NCBI GenBank assembly: GCA_947500445.1
Contig: CANMSB010000004.1
Span: forward strand, 62,001 to 126,000
Length of the DNA stretch: 64,000 nucleotides
Reading direction: 5' to 3'
DNA from: an uncultured Flavobacteriaceae bacterium
GTDB lineage: Bacteria > Bacteroidota > Bacteroidia > Flavobacteriales > Flavobacteriaceae
Part shown: positions 9,101 to 18,378 of the stretch, one piece after another
How positions within the stretch are numbered: the first letter of the stretch is position 1
How the letters are laid out: every line of letters begins with the position of its first letter
Translations under genes and position numbers: made by a program
Notes under the pieces: model-generated
Told to the model about the DNA's origin: nothing
What the model saw: only the letters and a program-made list of their open reading frames with translations
Database searches by the model: none

Positions 9101-10498
9101 TTACGAGGCTCTTTTTGATGCGGAATGCAACTCTAGCACCCAACTTTCTGTAGCAAATTGCGGAAACGCTTGATGAAACCCTTCAAATTTTTCAAGGTTT
9201 TGTTTTAACGCTTTCATCAAATGGATACGGCCGTTTATACGATCGTCCTGCAAGAGATGGATTCCTGCCATTTGATAGGAAAGTTCCGCCCGGTCGGGAT
9301 AAAACTGTTGCCCCTGGAGCAATATCTCCAGTGCATCGGAATGTCTTCGGTCCAACACCGTAACGTCGGCCCATGAAAGCCAAGTGTCCAGCTCGTAATT
9401 GCCAAGGTCTACCGCATGCTTATATGAAAAATCGGCATTGTCGTAATCCTTGAGCGCCGTATGGATCTTTCCGCATTTTTTCCAGTAGTTCGGATTGTCA
9501 CCATCGATATTTAGGGCCTTGTTAATATAGTATATGGCTTTCTTGTAGTTCTTTTTTTTGTAGTAAAACTCGGTGATGACCAACCACCCCTTATCCAGTA
9601 AGGGATCCTCATGAACCGTTTTGTAATAGTGGTATTTGGCCATTTCATCATTTCCCTCCTTTTCATAGCATCGCCCGATGCGCAAATAGGCATGGGAAGT
9701 GGGGTCTTCCAGTTTTAAGGTCGTTTCATAGTTTTCGATCGCCTCTGCAAATTTTCCTTGTTTTTCGAGCACCTTTCCCTTTTCAAAATAGGCGCCGATA
9801 AAGGTATCGTCGGATATGATGGCAAAATCAAAGGACGTTAAGGCTTCGGGGTACATTTTTTTGGAATAGTACTGTTTTCCCAATTGGTGCCAAGCGACTT
9901 CGCAATACGGATTTTTATCCAAATAGTCGTTAAGATAGGTGATGGCGCCATCAAAATCCTCTAAAAACTCAAAACAGTAAATGACGTTGTAGAGGGATGA
10001 ATAGTCCTGTTGGTCAAAGGCGACACATTTCATAAAATTGTCCTTGGCGAGTTTAAAATCGTCCATGAACAAGTATTCCATACCAAGCAAGGAGTGAATA
10101 TCGAAGCTGTCCGTGGTAAGTTCCAATGCTTCTTCCAATAAGGCTACCGCAGCTTCGTGGTTGTCCTTTTTAGAGTAAATATTGGCACGCTGAATGTAAA
10201 TTTCCTCGTTATTGCTATCCAATACTTGCAATTCGTCCAACAGGCGTTCCGCCAACTCCAGATTGTTCTCGAAGACCAACACTTCAACGTCCAACAGTTT
10301 TAAGGCAATGGAAGCCGGGTGCTGCTGAAGTCCGATTTTAATGGCTTTTTTGGCCAGGGCGATTTTCCCATGGTTGAGGTAATAATGGATAATTTCTTCA
10401 AAATCTTCCGCATCAAAAAAATAGACATCGTCTGTTTTGAGCATCGATTCGAATTTGGTAACAGATTCACCAGGTCTCTCTTCGGATTGGAATGCCAT
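9101..10498 (-). CDS. Tetratricopeptide repeat protein
   Basis: This 465-residue protein is built almost wholly of about ten TPR units (for example IYYINKALNIDGDNPNYWKK and ALTSFDFAIISDDTFIGAYF). No signal peptide is seen, so it is probably cytoplasmic and mediates protein-protein contacts. It lies between the DUF368 pair and the aminotransferase, all on the minus strand. No binding partner can be deduced. Confidence 0.85.
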   Translation of the reverse strand: MAFQSEERPGESVTKFESMLKTDDVYFFDAEDFEEIIHYYLNHGKIALAKKAIKIGLQQHPASIALKLLDVEVLVFENNLELAERLLDELQVLDSNNEEIYIQRANIYSKKDNHEAAVALLEEALELTTDSFDIHSLLGMEYLFMDDFKLAKDNFMKCVAFDQQDYSSLYNVIYCFEFLEDFDGAITYLNDYLDKNPYCEVAWHQLGKQYYSKKMYPEALTSFDFAIISDDTFIGAYFEKGKVLEKQGKFAEAIENYETTLKLEDPTSHAYLRIGRCYEKEGNDEMAKYHYYKTVHEDPLLDKGWLVITEFYYKKKNYKKAIYYINKALNIDGDNPNYWKKCGKIHTALKDYDNADFSYKHAVDLGNYELDTWLSWADVTVLDRRHSDALEILLQGQQFYPDRAELSYQMAGIHLLQDDRINGRIHLMKALKQNLEKFEGFHQAFPQFATESWVLELHSASKRAS

Positions 10499-10595
10499 AG
10501 GAACGTTTTGGTTAAACTATAGAATTAAAAGTAGTCTATTACGCCTATTTTCAATGGCTGATAAGGGCTATATTATTAACAAATTAGTTAACAGT

Positions 10596-11777
10596 TTATT
10601 GCTCATATGCTGTTAAAACCGTTGTTATAATACGACACCCTTTTTCAATTTCTTCCTGGGAAACGGTTAGGGGAGGAGAGATGCGTACCGCTCTTTTTTC
10701 AAAGAGCAGCCAAAACAAAAGCACCCCTTTTTTTGCACATTCCAAAACAACATAATCCGCCATTTCTGGAGTTTTCATGATCAGTGCCAGCATGAGCCCT
10801 TTACCCCGTATTTCTAGGATGGATGGGTGTTGCAACAGTTCCCGAAATTGCTTTTCTTTTTCGAGGGTATCCGAAATGAGGTTTGACTCGGTTATGGTTT
10901 TTAGGGTGGCCAGACTGGCCGCGGCGATAACCGGATTGCCGCCAAAAGTGGTGATATGTCCCAATTTTGGATGGTCTTTTAAACTATCCATGATCTCTTT
11001 GGAAGAGGTGAACGCCCCTACGGGCATGCCGGAGGCCATTCCTTTTCCCATGACCAATATATCGGGTACACAGCCGTAGTATTCAAATGCAAAAAGGTTT
11101 CCCGTTCTACCGAATCCCGGTTGAATTTCATCAAGGATGAGCAGGGCACCCGTTTCGTCGCAACGTTTTCGGACTTTTTGAAGGTAATCGGCCTCGGGAC
11201 AGATAAAGCCGGCACCGCCTTGAATGGTCTCCAAAATAACGGCCGCCGTTTTTTCGGTAATGTTTTCCAGTGCGATAGGGGCATTGAAGTGGATATAACG
11301 GACATCGGGAATCAGCGGGCGAAAAGGGCCTTTTCTCGGTTCGTAATCACTTACGCTCAAGCTTCCCATAGTATTGCCGTGATATGCCCGGTGTGCGGCA
11401 ATGAGTTCAGAACGCCCCGTATAGCGCCGTGCCAGCTTTAAGGCGCCCTCGATCGCCTCTGTACCGGAATTTACCAGATAAGTCGTTTCCAAAGGTTCGG
11501 GAAGCAGGGAAGCCAGTAATTCCGCATAGCGAACGGCAGGTTCCTGAACGTATTCCCCATATACCATAACATGCAAATAGGTTTCCGCTTGTTCTTGAAT
11601 AGCTTTTACAACATTCGGATGGCAATGACCTAAACTACAGGCAGATACTCCGGCGACAAAGTCGAGATGTGCCTTGCCATTGGTATCGTAAATATAACTT
11701 CCAGTAGCATGGGATATCTCCATCGCTAGGGGATGGGGGGTCGTTTGTGCCTGATGGGCAAAGAACTCTTTTTTCAT
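10596..11777 (-). CDS. Class III PLP aminotransferase (acetylornithine/ornithine-type)
   Basis: This 393-residue aminotransferase belongs to the fold-type I class III family and is usually annotated as aspartate aminotransferase family protein. YLVNSGTEAIEGALKLAR binds the cofactor phosphate, LLILDEIQ carries Asp216, and MGKGMASGMPVGA carries the Schiff-base Lys245. HRAYHGNTMGS and FGGNPVIAAASL are further signatures. The frame extends 14 codons upstream to 11819, but MKKEFFAHQAQTTPHPLAM matches the usual family N-terminus, so 11777 is chosen. The substrate is uncertain: arginine- or lysine-pathway amino acids are likely, but no biosynthetic neighbours support this. Confidence 0.85.
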   Translation of the reverse strand: MKKEFFAHQAQTTPHPLAMEISHATGSYIYDTNGKAHLDFVAGVSACSLGHCHPNVVKAIQEQAETYLHVMVYGEYVQEPAVRYAELLASLLPEPLETTYLVNSGTEAIEGALKLARRYTGRSELIAAHRAYHGNTMGSLSVSDYEPRKGPFRPLIPDVRYIHFNAPIALENITEKTAAVILETIQGGAGFICPEADYLQKVRKRCDETGALLILDEIQPGFGRTGNLFAFEYYGCVPDILVMGKGMASGMPVGAFTSSKEIMDSLKDHPKLGHITTFGGNPVIAAASLATLKTITESNLISDTLEKEKQFRELLQHPSILEIRGKGLMLALIMKTPEMADYVVLECAKKGVLLFWLLFEKRAVRISPPLTVSQEEIEKGCRIITTVLTAYEQ

Positions 11778-11852
11778 CGAACAACTTTTGGTTCCGAAAG
11801 GGTCGCTTTCATTGGTCACGATCGTTAGTTGAAAGGTTGCACCTTGGTACTA

Positions 11853-12060
11853 ATACCATTTTAACTTTGAAATAGCACTAATAAAAGGTTTCTTTTTCAG
11901 CTGTACTTCGTTAAAAAGCCTGTCCCCGGCTTGACCGGGGATAGAACCGTAGCTAAGGCTATGCTTAGATCCCCGGTCAAGCCGGGGACGGGCTTTTTGC
12001 CTTGAACAACTAAAAAATAATTCAATTTCTATACATGCCATTTCAAAGTTAAAATGGTAT
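11853..12060. repeat. MITE-like palindromic repeat, family A copy 1 (with extra GC-rich dyad)
   Basis: This 208-bp non-coding element has terminal inverted repeats: the left end starts ATACCATTTTAACTTTGAAA, and the reverse complement of the right end matches it for the first 21 bases. TA dinucleotides sit at both outer ends, compatible with TA target duplication. It is the inverted counterpart of copy 2 at 33932-34093: the arms (GGTTTCTTTTTCAG, TTCGTTAAAAA; AGAAATTGAATTATTTTTTA) and the centre AAGCATAGCC-TAGCTA correspond. Between arm and centre, this copy alone carries a dyad with arms TCCCCGGCTTGACCGGGGAT and its complement. A 63-codon frame across it is treated as spurious. Confidence 0.8.
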
Positions 12061-12322
12061 ACGCTTTCCCGTTTGCTCTGGGCAATTGCTTTTTATAACA
12101 AGTTCTCCGTCGCAAATGCCATACAAACCAGCCTATCGCCGACAGGTAATCGGTATTTTGGTACGTTACGGAAAAGAATTTCATTCTTTGGTTGTATGCC
12201 TTTTAAATACAAAACAGTTTCGTACTGCAAAGCGGATAATTGGTACCGTTATCCGTTCCCTTTTTGTATGATTTTAAGTCATAACGCTTCGCGGCTTTCT
12301 TAATCGTCATGCTAACAGTTGC
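12061..12322. other. Intergenic region, no gene seen
   Basis: This stretch joins the repeat to the 3' end of the OstA-like gene. Open frames on the plus strand (up to 76 codons) show no family resemblance, signal peptide or promoter. No terminator hairpin with a T-run is evident. Confidence 0.5.
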
Positions 12323-14089
12323 TTAGGGACTTGGGGCTTGCACCGATTTTTTTATGTTCTTCTTTTTTCTGATGCCGCTAGGCTTTCTTGTTTTCTCCCG
12401 AATATCGGAATCTCTTGGTTTAATATTGTTTACCGGGTCTATGGGGTTCAGCGCACGTTGGTCTTCCTCCGCGTCGGTGTCTATCGGATTGTTAACGCCT
12501 TTGATGACTACCAGTTCGATGTTGTTATCGTCCTCGTCAAAAATATCGTCCTTCGTTAATATACGTTCATCGCCACGCCAGATAAATCCTTTGAGTTTCG
12601 GATTTTCTTCTTCCAAGAGGTCCTGTGGGGTGATGTCCCCATCGGGATTGGTGAAAAATGTGAGGTCTTCCACATCGTTATTGGCCATGATGATGTTGAT
12701 TTTACTACACACCGTTTGGTCTACGCCGATAAGATCCAGTTCATCGTACATATAATAAATGACCTCTGTATTCTTTATCAGGTCGATGTACTTGAGTTCG
12801 TTGTCGATGAATTTTCCAAAAAGGTCTTTTCCCTTGGCTTGGTTGAAACCGATTTTTCCAATGGTATCTTGGGATATGATAAACGCATTTTCCAACACTT
12901 TTAAGGAATCGAGTTTTTCTGTTTTTAAATCGGACAAGAGGTGAATACTATCCCCGGTCATTTGGTTTTCGCCGTTCCATAAAATGGGGTTTCTGACCAA
13001 TTGGGTAATTCCCGTGCGTTGTTCGGAATGAATGGAATCGCATTTACCGCTGAGGTCCGTCTTATAAAATTTTGCGTTGCGGAACGCCCTTAGAATACGA
13101 AGCTCGGGCGGACCGGTCACCATTAGCGTATCGCCATGCATATAGAGCGAATCCAATTCGACAAGGTTTATTGATACGGCCCGTTTCGTTGCAAAAACGG
13201 AGTCCTTGGCCTTGTACACTTCGGCGTAATGCGCGCGAATGATACCTTTGTTCACCGTGTCGGTGACTACTATATTGTTCGTAGCGGAAGCGAACTCGGT
13301 AATTTTATCAAAATAAACGCTATCCCCTTCAATGATGCGGTTGTTGTAATCGATACGGGTGTTTTTAATGCCATAACCGCTTTCAATATTGGTGTCGTAA
13401 AAACCACGCTCGCAATACATCCGGTACGTTTGCCCGATAATGGTCGAAGGCCCGTACATATAGGCATTTTTCGAATTGGTATAATAATCGAGCTGTTCCG
13501 AATCCAGGGTAAATTCAGGATTGTCGATATGGACGCTGTCCAGAAATTGCGCCTTTTTAATTTCCATAAAATACCTTCCGATCTCGCTGGTAAGCGTGTT
13601 GGTCGAGTCGACTACCGTACCGAAATCCTGATAGTACGATTCTTGCTTTTCCCGATCAAAGTATAGGGTATCCGTGGTTATCGTAGTGGTCTTGTTTTCC
13701 AAGATTACATCTTCGTATGCCTTTGCGAGTTGGATTTCGCCATCGTAATCGATTTTGCCGCTGGTCAATTCTACGGAGTCTCCCTGCTGCAAACGCACAT
13801 TGCCAATGGCCCGTAAGCGATTTTCTTTTTGATAGTGTATGGCAATATCGCACCAAAGATCCGCGCCCTGATGGCGGAATTGTACCTGTTTTTGGTCCTT
13901 ACTGAAGATAAAAGCTCCGGGAAACCGTATTTCGTCCTTGGTGAAATTGGCACCGTACACCACGCGTATTTGTGTGGTATCCACCTCTTGTTCCGAAGTT
14001 TCTTGTGCCCATCCCAAGTGGGCGGTGAGCAATAGCATTAGAAAAACATACCCGGTTCTCAACGTCTGGATTTTGTTCAAAAATACCAC
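12323..14089 (-). CDS. OstA-like LPS-transport protein (LptA/OstA domains)
   Basis: This exported 588-residue protein has a signal peptide ending near GWAQ and repeated OstA/LptA beta-jellyroll units (for example GADLWCDIAIHYQKENRLRAIGNV, with LQQGDSVELTSGKIDYDG). Flavobacteria use such OstA-like proteins in the periplasmic bridge that moves lipopolysaccharide to the outer membrane. The C-terminal 80 residues are charged and Lys/Pro rich. The listed start at 14089 is GTG. A TAnnTTTG-type box (TATTTTTG, minus strand, 14078-14085) overlaps it, so translation may instead begin at a TTG near 14062, giving MRTGYVFLMLLL. The start is therefore uncertain. Confidence 0.85.
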   Translation of the reverse strand: MVFLNKIQTLRTGYVFLMLLLTAHLGWAQETSEQEVDTTQIRVVYGANFTKDEIRFPGAFIFSKDQKQVQFRHQGADLWCDIAIHYQKENRLRAIGNVRLQQGDSVELTSGKIDYDGEIQLAKAYEDVILENKTTTITTDTLYFDREKQESYYQDFGTVVDSTNTLTSEIGRYFMEIKKAQFLDSVHIDNPEFTLDSEQLDYYTNSKNAYMYGPSTIIGQTYRMYCERGFYDTNIESGYGIKNTRIDYNNRIIEGDSVYFDKITEFASATNNIVVTDTVNKGIIRAHYAEVYKAKDSVFATKRAVSINLVELDSLYMHGDTLMVTGPPELRILRAFRNAKFYKTDLSGKCDSIHSEQRTGITQLVRNPILWNGENQMTGDSIHLLSDLKTEKLDSLKVLENAFIISQDTIGKIGFNQAKGKDLFGKFIDNELKYIDLIKNTEVIYYMYDELDLIGVDQTVCSKINIIMANNDVEDLTFFTNPDGDITPQDLLEEENPKLKGFIWRGDERILTKDDIFDEDDNNIELVVIKGVNNPIDTDAEEDQRALNPIDPVNNIKPRDSDIREKTRKPSGIRKKKNIKKSVQAPSP

Positions 14090-14235
14090 TTTTGCCGGCA
14101 GAACCTATTCATTTTTGGATAGAATTGGCAATCGGGGTATGGTATATGCGGCAAAGAATGGTACCGATTTATGGAGGTGTTTCGTGTAAGGTAATTTAAA
14201 AATCAGTGGTCGTTCTTTAGGGTAAAAAAAACCAT

Positions 14236-14395
14236 GAACCCATTTAGACTTTTTGGATTGAAGCGAAAATTAGTGATTTAAAGGCCTGTTAAAGACTTTT
14301 TTGAGTTTCATAGCAGGGCTACGAGAGGAAAAAAAGGTAAAAACAGGGCTGTAAAGGACAATTTTTTAGCCAATTAAAAAAGTCTAAATGAGTTC
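14236..14395. repeat. Candidate inverted-repeat element, family B
   Basis: This is a 160-bp non-coding segment with 25-bp terminal inverted repeats that match at 22 positions (shared core CATTTAGACTTTTT, 14241-14254 and 14376-14389). The interior is AT-rich and has no coding frame. It lies in the 373-nt gap between the OstA-like gene and a terminator. Only one copy is seen in the window, so mobility is inferred from the end structure alone. Confidence 0.55.
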
Positions 14396-14405
14396 CATTT
14401 AAGAT

Positions 14406-14445
14406 AAAACGTCTTCCTTGCGGTGAAGCAGGGAAGACGTTTTTT
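14406..14445. terminator. Bidirectional rho-independent terminator
   Basis: The arms AAAACGTCTTCC (14406-14417) and GGAAGACGTTTT (14432-14443) form a perfect 12-bp stem with a 14-nt loop. T-runs follow on both strands. It lies 18 nt after the stop of the minus-strand gene at 14463. Confidence 0.85.
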
Positions 14446-14462
14446 AGGAATTTACAAAACGA

Positions 14463-15041
14463 TTAATCCATTGTGGCATACTTGCTAATGGTTTCCAGCA
14501 GTTCCATATCTACTGGTTCATTGAGCAAAAACGGATGGATTTCTTTTGGATTTATAGCAATATGAGGAAAGAAAGAAATAATCTTTCCCTTTTCTATTAT
14601 AAAGATTCCGTTGGTTTTATTTTTCCCATTGTTTACTCCGTAATATACGTTTTCCATGTGCCCATAACTCACGGGTAGTCTTTTTTCATTTTCGAAAAGC
14701 TCCGGATGCAGGGCGAATAAATCATTATGTGAGATAAAAAAGTTTATCTCGTATTTGTCCGGGTCTAATCCTATAGACTCTTTTGTAGACTTTCTAATAT
14801 ACAACAGAAGATTTTCGAAATACGCATTTCCTTTCAGGGATTTATGGATATTTACGTATTTATGAAAAACATCCATCGGTAAAGAGTCGCTTTCGCTAAG
14901 AATAAACTCATTTCTAAAGTTACGCAGCAACAGCGTATCGTTGGTAACACCTTCTTCCTGACCACTTACCGTTGCAAAAGCGAACAGCAACAGGATACCG
15001 AGATACCTTAGGAATTTTGGAAAATTAATTGCTTTTTTCAC
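14463..15041 (-). CDS. Exported protein of unknown function
   Basis: This 192-residue protein has a clear signal peptide (hydrophobic YLGILLLFAFATVSGQ, residues about 13-28) and is probably periplasmic or secreted. The mature part is charged and shows no motif or family that I recognise. The start codon is GTG (15039-15041), giving MKKAINF. It is followed by a strong terminator and is transcribed toward the OstA-like gene. The upstream gene at 15168 is on the same strand, 126 nt away. Function unknown. Confidence 0.65.
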   Translation of the reverse strand: MKKAINFPKFLRYLGILLLFAFATVSGQEEGVTNDTLLLRNFRNEFILSESDSLPMDVFHKYVNIHKSLKGNAYFENLLLYIRKSTKESIGLDPDKYEINFFISHNDLFALHPELFENEKRLPVSYGHMENVYYGVNNGKNKTNGIFIIEKGKIISFFPHIAINPKEIHPFLLNEPVDMELLETISKYATMD

Positions 15042-15167
15042 AGGTATAGATTAACCTCTGTTAGTTGTGGTCCCCTCATTTTACCAGGCGAGGGTTGATG
15101 ACATTTCCTTTTAAGAGTGCTGATTATTTTCAGTGATAACGTTTCATATCGATATGCTGTTCGGTCG

Positions 15168-18100
15168 TTATTCCATAGGATGCAGTTCCAAAAGTTCGTC
15201 CGGGGTCCAAAATCCTTTTTTATCCTTTGTAGCATCCCGTACGGTTTTTACGGTTTCGGGGGTAACCACAGTGGCCTTATTGCCAAAGGCATTTCGCACG
15301 TAGGTCAATACGGCGGCAATTTCCTCGTCCTTTAAAATATCCCGAAAGGCCAGCATGGGTACTTGTCCTTCATAATGGTTGCCGAATACCTTCATTGGGC
15401 CATATAGTCCGTTCAAGGTTAGCTTGATCAATCGTTCCTGGCTGCCGACCACCCATTTTTGGTTTACCAAGGTGGGATACCCGCCGGCTTGAAGCCCCCC
15501 GCCATTCTCTTGGTGACAGGTAACGCAGTAGCCTTCCGTTTCGTAGATTTCCTTTCCCTTTTTAAACTGTTCAAAGTCGTCTCCCTTCAAGTGGGATGCC
15601 AGAACCACGGCGGCATCTTTTTCCTTAAAGGTACCGGATAGTGTCGCATGGGCAAATTCATAGGAGGCTTTCATCCAATCGTCAAGGGGGTGCGCCGCTG
15701 CGGACTCCAAAATATTCAGTCCGGTTTCCGAGGGCAACCATGATGCGGCTGCGATTACTTCCAATCGCACACGGCCATGGGGGTCGTTCGCCGCTTTTTT
15801 CATCAAGGTATTACGCTCCGCGATGTCGTGGCCGGCATAACGCAATACCCGTACCGCTGCGGCGCGGGCCCTATGGTCTTTGGCGGAAAGCATTTCCTTT
15901 AAAACAGTAAGGTCGACCTCGTTCATCCCCCAGGATACCCATAAGGCCTCAAGAAGGTGGTGTTCGTATTCGGAGTCCGATTTGTCCAGAGTGGCGACCC
16001 ATTCCCGCAGTTGTTGCATCACGGTTTTTTTGTCCTTTCCCCTCAGGGCCCTTCTACTACGGTAACGGCTGCGGTACTCCGGTAATTTCAGATTTTCCAA
16101 CAGTTCCGGGATACTGGCACCCGCAACCTTCGGTGGGGTCACCAATGGCCTTGATGGATAAGTAACCCTGTAAATGCGGCCGTGTACGTGATCGCGTAAC
16201 GGATCTCTGGCGTTATGTTGCATATGGCCGACCAGAACATTATGCCAATCGACAAGGTATAATGAACCGTCCGGTGCGAATTCGATATCCACGGGACGAA
16301 AGTTGGCGTCGGTACTGGTGAGCAGATCTTGACGGTGCTCGGTACGGTAACCGGTTCCGTTCTCCTGTACCCGATGTTGTTTGATACCTAAAAACCCAAT
16401 GGTATTGCCCAAAAGGATATCGCCTTGTACGTTTTCGGGAAAATGCCGGCTCGAAACAAATTCAAGGCCCGATGTGGGCCGAACACGGTGTGCTTCCTCA
16501 ATAAGGTCTTCTGTTAGGGGAGCGGCAACTCCGTAAATCGGGTTTAAGGTGCTGGGCATCATCCAACGCATTTTGGTGGTAGAGGTTTCCAAGAAAAAAT
16601 CCTGCCCCCAATGGTCAAAAGCGATACCCCAGGGGTTCGGAATACTGATTTGGGCGTTGCGCTCCAATCGGTTGCTTTGGGGACTAAAACGATAAAAGCC
16701 TCCATTGGTCGCACGTACCGTTCCGTAGGGGGTTTCTACATTGGAATGTAAAAAGGTACCCTCCCCCATATAAATGGCCCCGGAAGGGTCTGCACAGAAG
16801 GCGGAAATCGCATGGTGGGTGTCATGGTCGTCAAAACCGCTCAATATAATTTCTTCCCTATCGGCTTTATCGTCCCCATCCGTATCGGTATATAACTTTA
16901 AATGGGTCCCCTGGCTTACATAAACGCCTTCCGGAGCAAATTCGAAACCGATCGGTAGGTGCAGGTTTTCGGCAAACACCGTCTGTTTGTTGGCCTTCCC
17001 GTCGCCATCGGTATCCTCCAGTATGAGTAATTTATCGTTTGGTCTAGGGTCTCCTGGCCGGTAGTGCGGGTATGATGGCATTACGGCCACCCAGGCCCTT
17101 CCCTTGTCGTCAAAAGCGATTTGTACCGGATTGGCCAAATCGGGAAACTCTTTTTCCGAAGCAAAAAGATCGATGTGGTACCCCTCCGCCATGGTAAACG
17201 TTTTTAGGGATTCCTCTCCGTAAAGGTAGCGTACGGCCTGATCGGGGTCGCCCATGGTAAAATTTGTTTCTACCGGTGGTAACGCTGTGGTATTTTTGTC
17301 GGCCGCGGCAACATCATAGGCGTTGTTTTGGGCAATAGACCAGATTGCGGTATCCCTAATTGCCGTCATTTCCCGTATTTTTTTGATTTCAAACGGGTAG
17401 TTGTCCGGACCGTAAGGAGCATGTCTGCGACCATAAACATGAACGCCGTTGGGCATTTTATAGTCGTTTTGCCAATAAAAATTCTTGTCGCTGACGGCTT
17501 TTGATAAGCGGTCGAGCGGTATCGAACTGCTTGTTTCACGTGCGCCAAAGATCACATCGGCCAATTGTTTGGCCAATTTTTGATAGCCCTTTGAATTCAA
17601 TTGAAGACCATCGATCGTAAACGGACCATCTTTTTCGTACCATTCTTTGGAACTATGAAATACATCAACAAAAGGAACCTTATGGGTGTCACAGACCGCT
17701 GCCATTTTTTGGGTATAGCGTTCCAATTCCTTGTTGCGCGCAACACCGTCGGGCAGGTCCCTTACCGCGGAAAGATCTTCAAAGGCGGTCGGGGAAACGA
17801 TTACCAATTCGGGCGGAACGGAGCCATTGTATTTTTGGGATCGGGTATGCACTATAAAAGCTTCCAGTTCTTTCCCAAAATTCTCCAGTCCGTCCGCACC
17901 GGCATACGCTTCATTGTTACCAAAAAAAGCGAGTACGATATCGGCGGAAAGTCGTTGCAACCATTCATCGGGTTTTTCGAACAGCCCTTCGCTACCGGAA
18001 CTTATGGCCAGTTCGTTCTGGAAACTTTTAGCCCCTTCAAAGGCCCAGGCGTCCATACGCGCGGAATGTGGTCTAAAGCCGGGTGTATCCCCACCGTCGC

Positions 18101-18317
18101 ACATGTTTCTTATAAAAAGATTATGGTCGGGATAACGAAGATGCAGTTCGGTCTCAAAATGACCGTAGTTCCCCATTCGGGAACCCAAATTATTTCCTAA
18201 CAATACAATTCGACTGCCCTTTTCCAAAGGGACCATCTCTTTTTTAGAAGTATCACAACTCGCTAAAAGCACAAGCACCAATAGCTGTAAAATACAGTTG
18301 GGAAACGAAAATCTCAT
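15168..18317 (-). CDS. PVC-type multidomain lipoprotein: SGNH-like, propeller, HEAT, cytochrome c
   Basis: This 1049-residue lipoprotein (lipobox LLASC near residues 17-21) has four parts. Residues about 35-260 resemble an SGNH hydrolase: RIVLLGNNLG, AFFGNNEAYAG and DGLQLNSKGYQ mark its blocks. Residues about 360-740 form a membrane-bound-dehydrogenase-type propeller (PIGFEFAPEGVYVS, DTDGDGKAN, NPWGIAFDHWGQDFF). Residues about 760-900 look like HEAT repeats, and residues 910-1000 form a cytochrome c with CVTCH. The architecture matches the PVC-type haem-binding CxxCH proteins, probably periplasmic oxidoreductases of sugars or related compounds. The expected SGNH nucleophile Ser and base His are replaced by Asn and Gln here. 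The substrate is unknown. Confidence 0.82.
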   Translation of the reverse strand: MRFSFPNCILQLLVLVLLASCDTSKKEMVPLEKGSRIVLLGNNLGSRMGNYGHFETELHLRYPDHNLFIRNMCDGGDTPGFRPHSARMDAWAFEGAKSFQNELAISSGSEGLFEKPDEWLQRLSADIVLAFFGNNEAYAGADGLENFGKELEAFIVHTRSQKYNGSVPPELVIVSPTAFEDLSAVRDLPDGVARNKELERYTQKMAAVCDTHKVPFVDVFHSSKEWYEKDGPFTIDGLQLNSKGYQKLAKQLADVIFGARETSSSIPLDRLSKAVSDKNFYWQNDYKMPNGVHVYGRRHAPYGPDNYPFEIKKIREMTAIRDTAIWSIAQNNAYDVAAADKNTTALPPVETNFTMGDPDQAVRYLYGEESLKTFTMAEGYHIDLFASEKEFPDLANPVQIAFDDKGRAWVAVMPSYPHYRPGDPRPNDKLLILEDTDGDGKANKQTVFAENLHLPIGFEFAPEGVYVSQGTHLKLYTDTDGDDKADREEIILSGFDDHDTHHAISAFCADPSGAIYMGEGTFLHSNVETPYGTVRATNGGFYRFSPQSNRLERNAQISIPNPWGIAFDHWGQDFFLETSTTKMRWMMPSTLNPIYGVAAPLTEDLIEEAHRVRPTSGLEFVSSRHFPENVQGDILLGNTIGFLGIKQHRVQENGTGYRTEHRQDLLTSTDANFRPVDIEFAPDGSLYLVDWHNVLVGHMQHNARDPLRDHVHGRIYRVTYPSRPLVTPPKVAGASIPELLENLKLPEYRSRYRSRRALRGKDKKTVMQQLREWVATLDKSDSEYEHHLLEALWVSWGMNEVDLTVLKEMLSAKDHRARAAAVRVLRYAGHDIAERNTLMKKAANDPHGRVRLEVIAAASWLPSETGLNILESAAAHPLDDWMKASYEFAHATLSGTFKEKDAAVVLASHLKGDDFEQFKKGKEIYETEGYCVTCHQENGGGLQAGGYPTLVNQKWVVGSQERLIKLTLNGLYGPMKVFGNHYEGQVPMLAFRDILKDEEIAAVLTYVRNAFGNKATVVTPETVKTVRDATKDKKGFWTPDELLELHPME

Positions 18318-18378
18318 AAGGTATGGGTTTCAATGTTTTCTTTGGTTTCGAAGAACTTGAAAACCACCCATAGTTATT

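Noticed and set aside
11850-12041. 63-codon minus-strand frame
   Set aside because: It lies within the palindromic repeat; its sequence reflects the repeat arms, not a protein.
12073-12303. 76-codon plus-strand frame beside the repeat
   Set aside because: No signal peptide, domain or promoter; ordinary intergenic open frame.
17532-17547. parS-like site (TGTTTCACGTG core, 13 of 16 matches)
   Set aside because: It lies inside the large redox lipoprotein gene, about 40 kb from parAB, and lacks the right half; chance is likely, though a ParB ChIP experiment would settle it.
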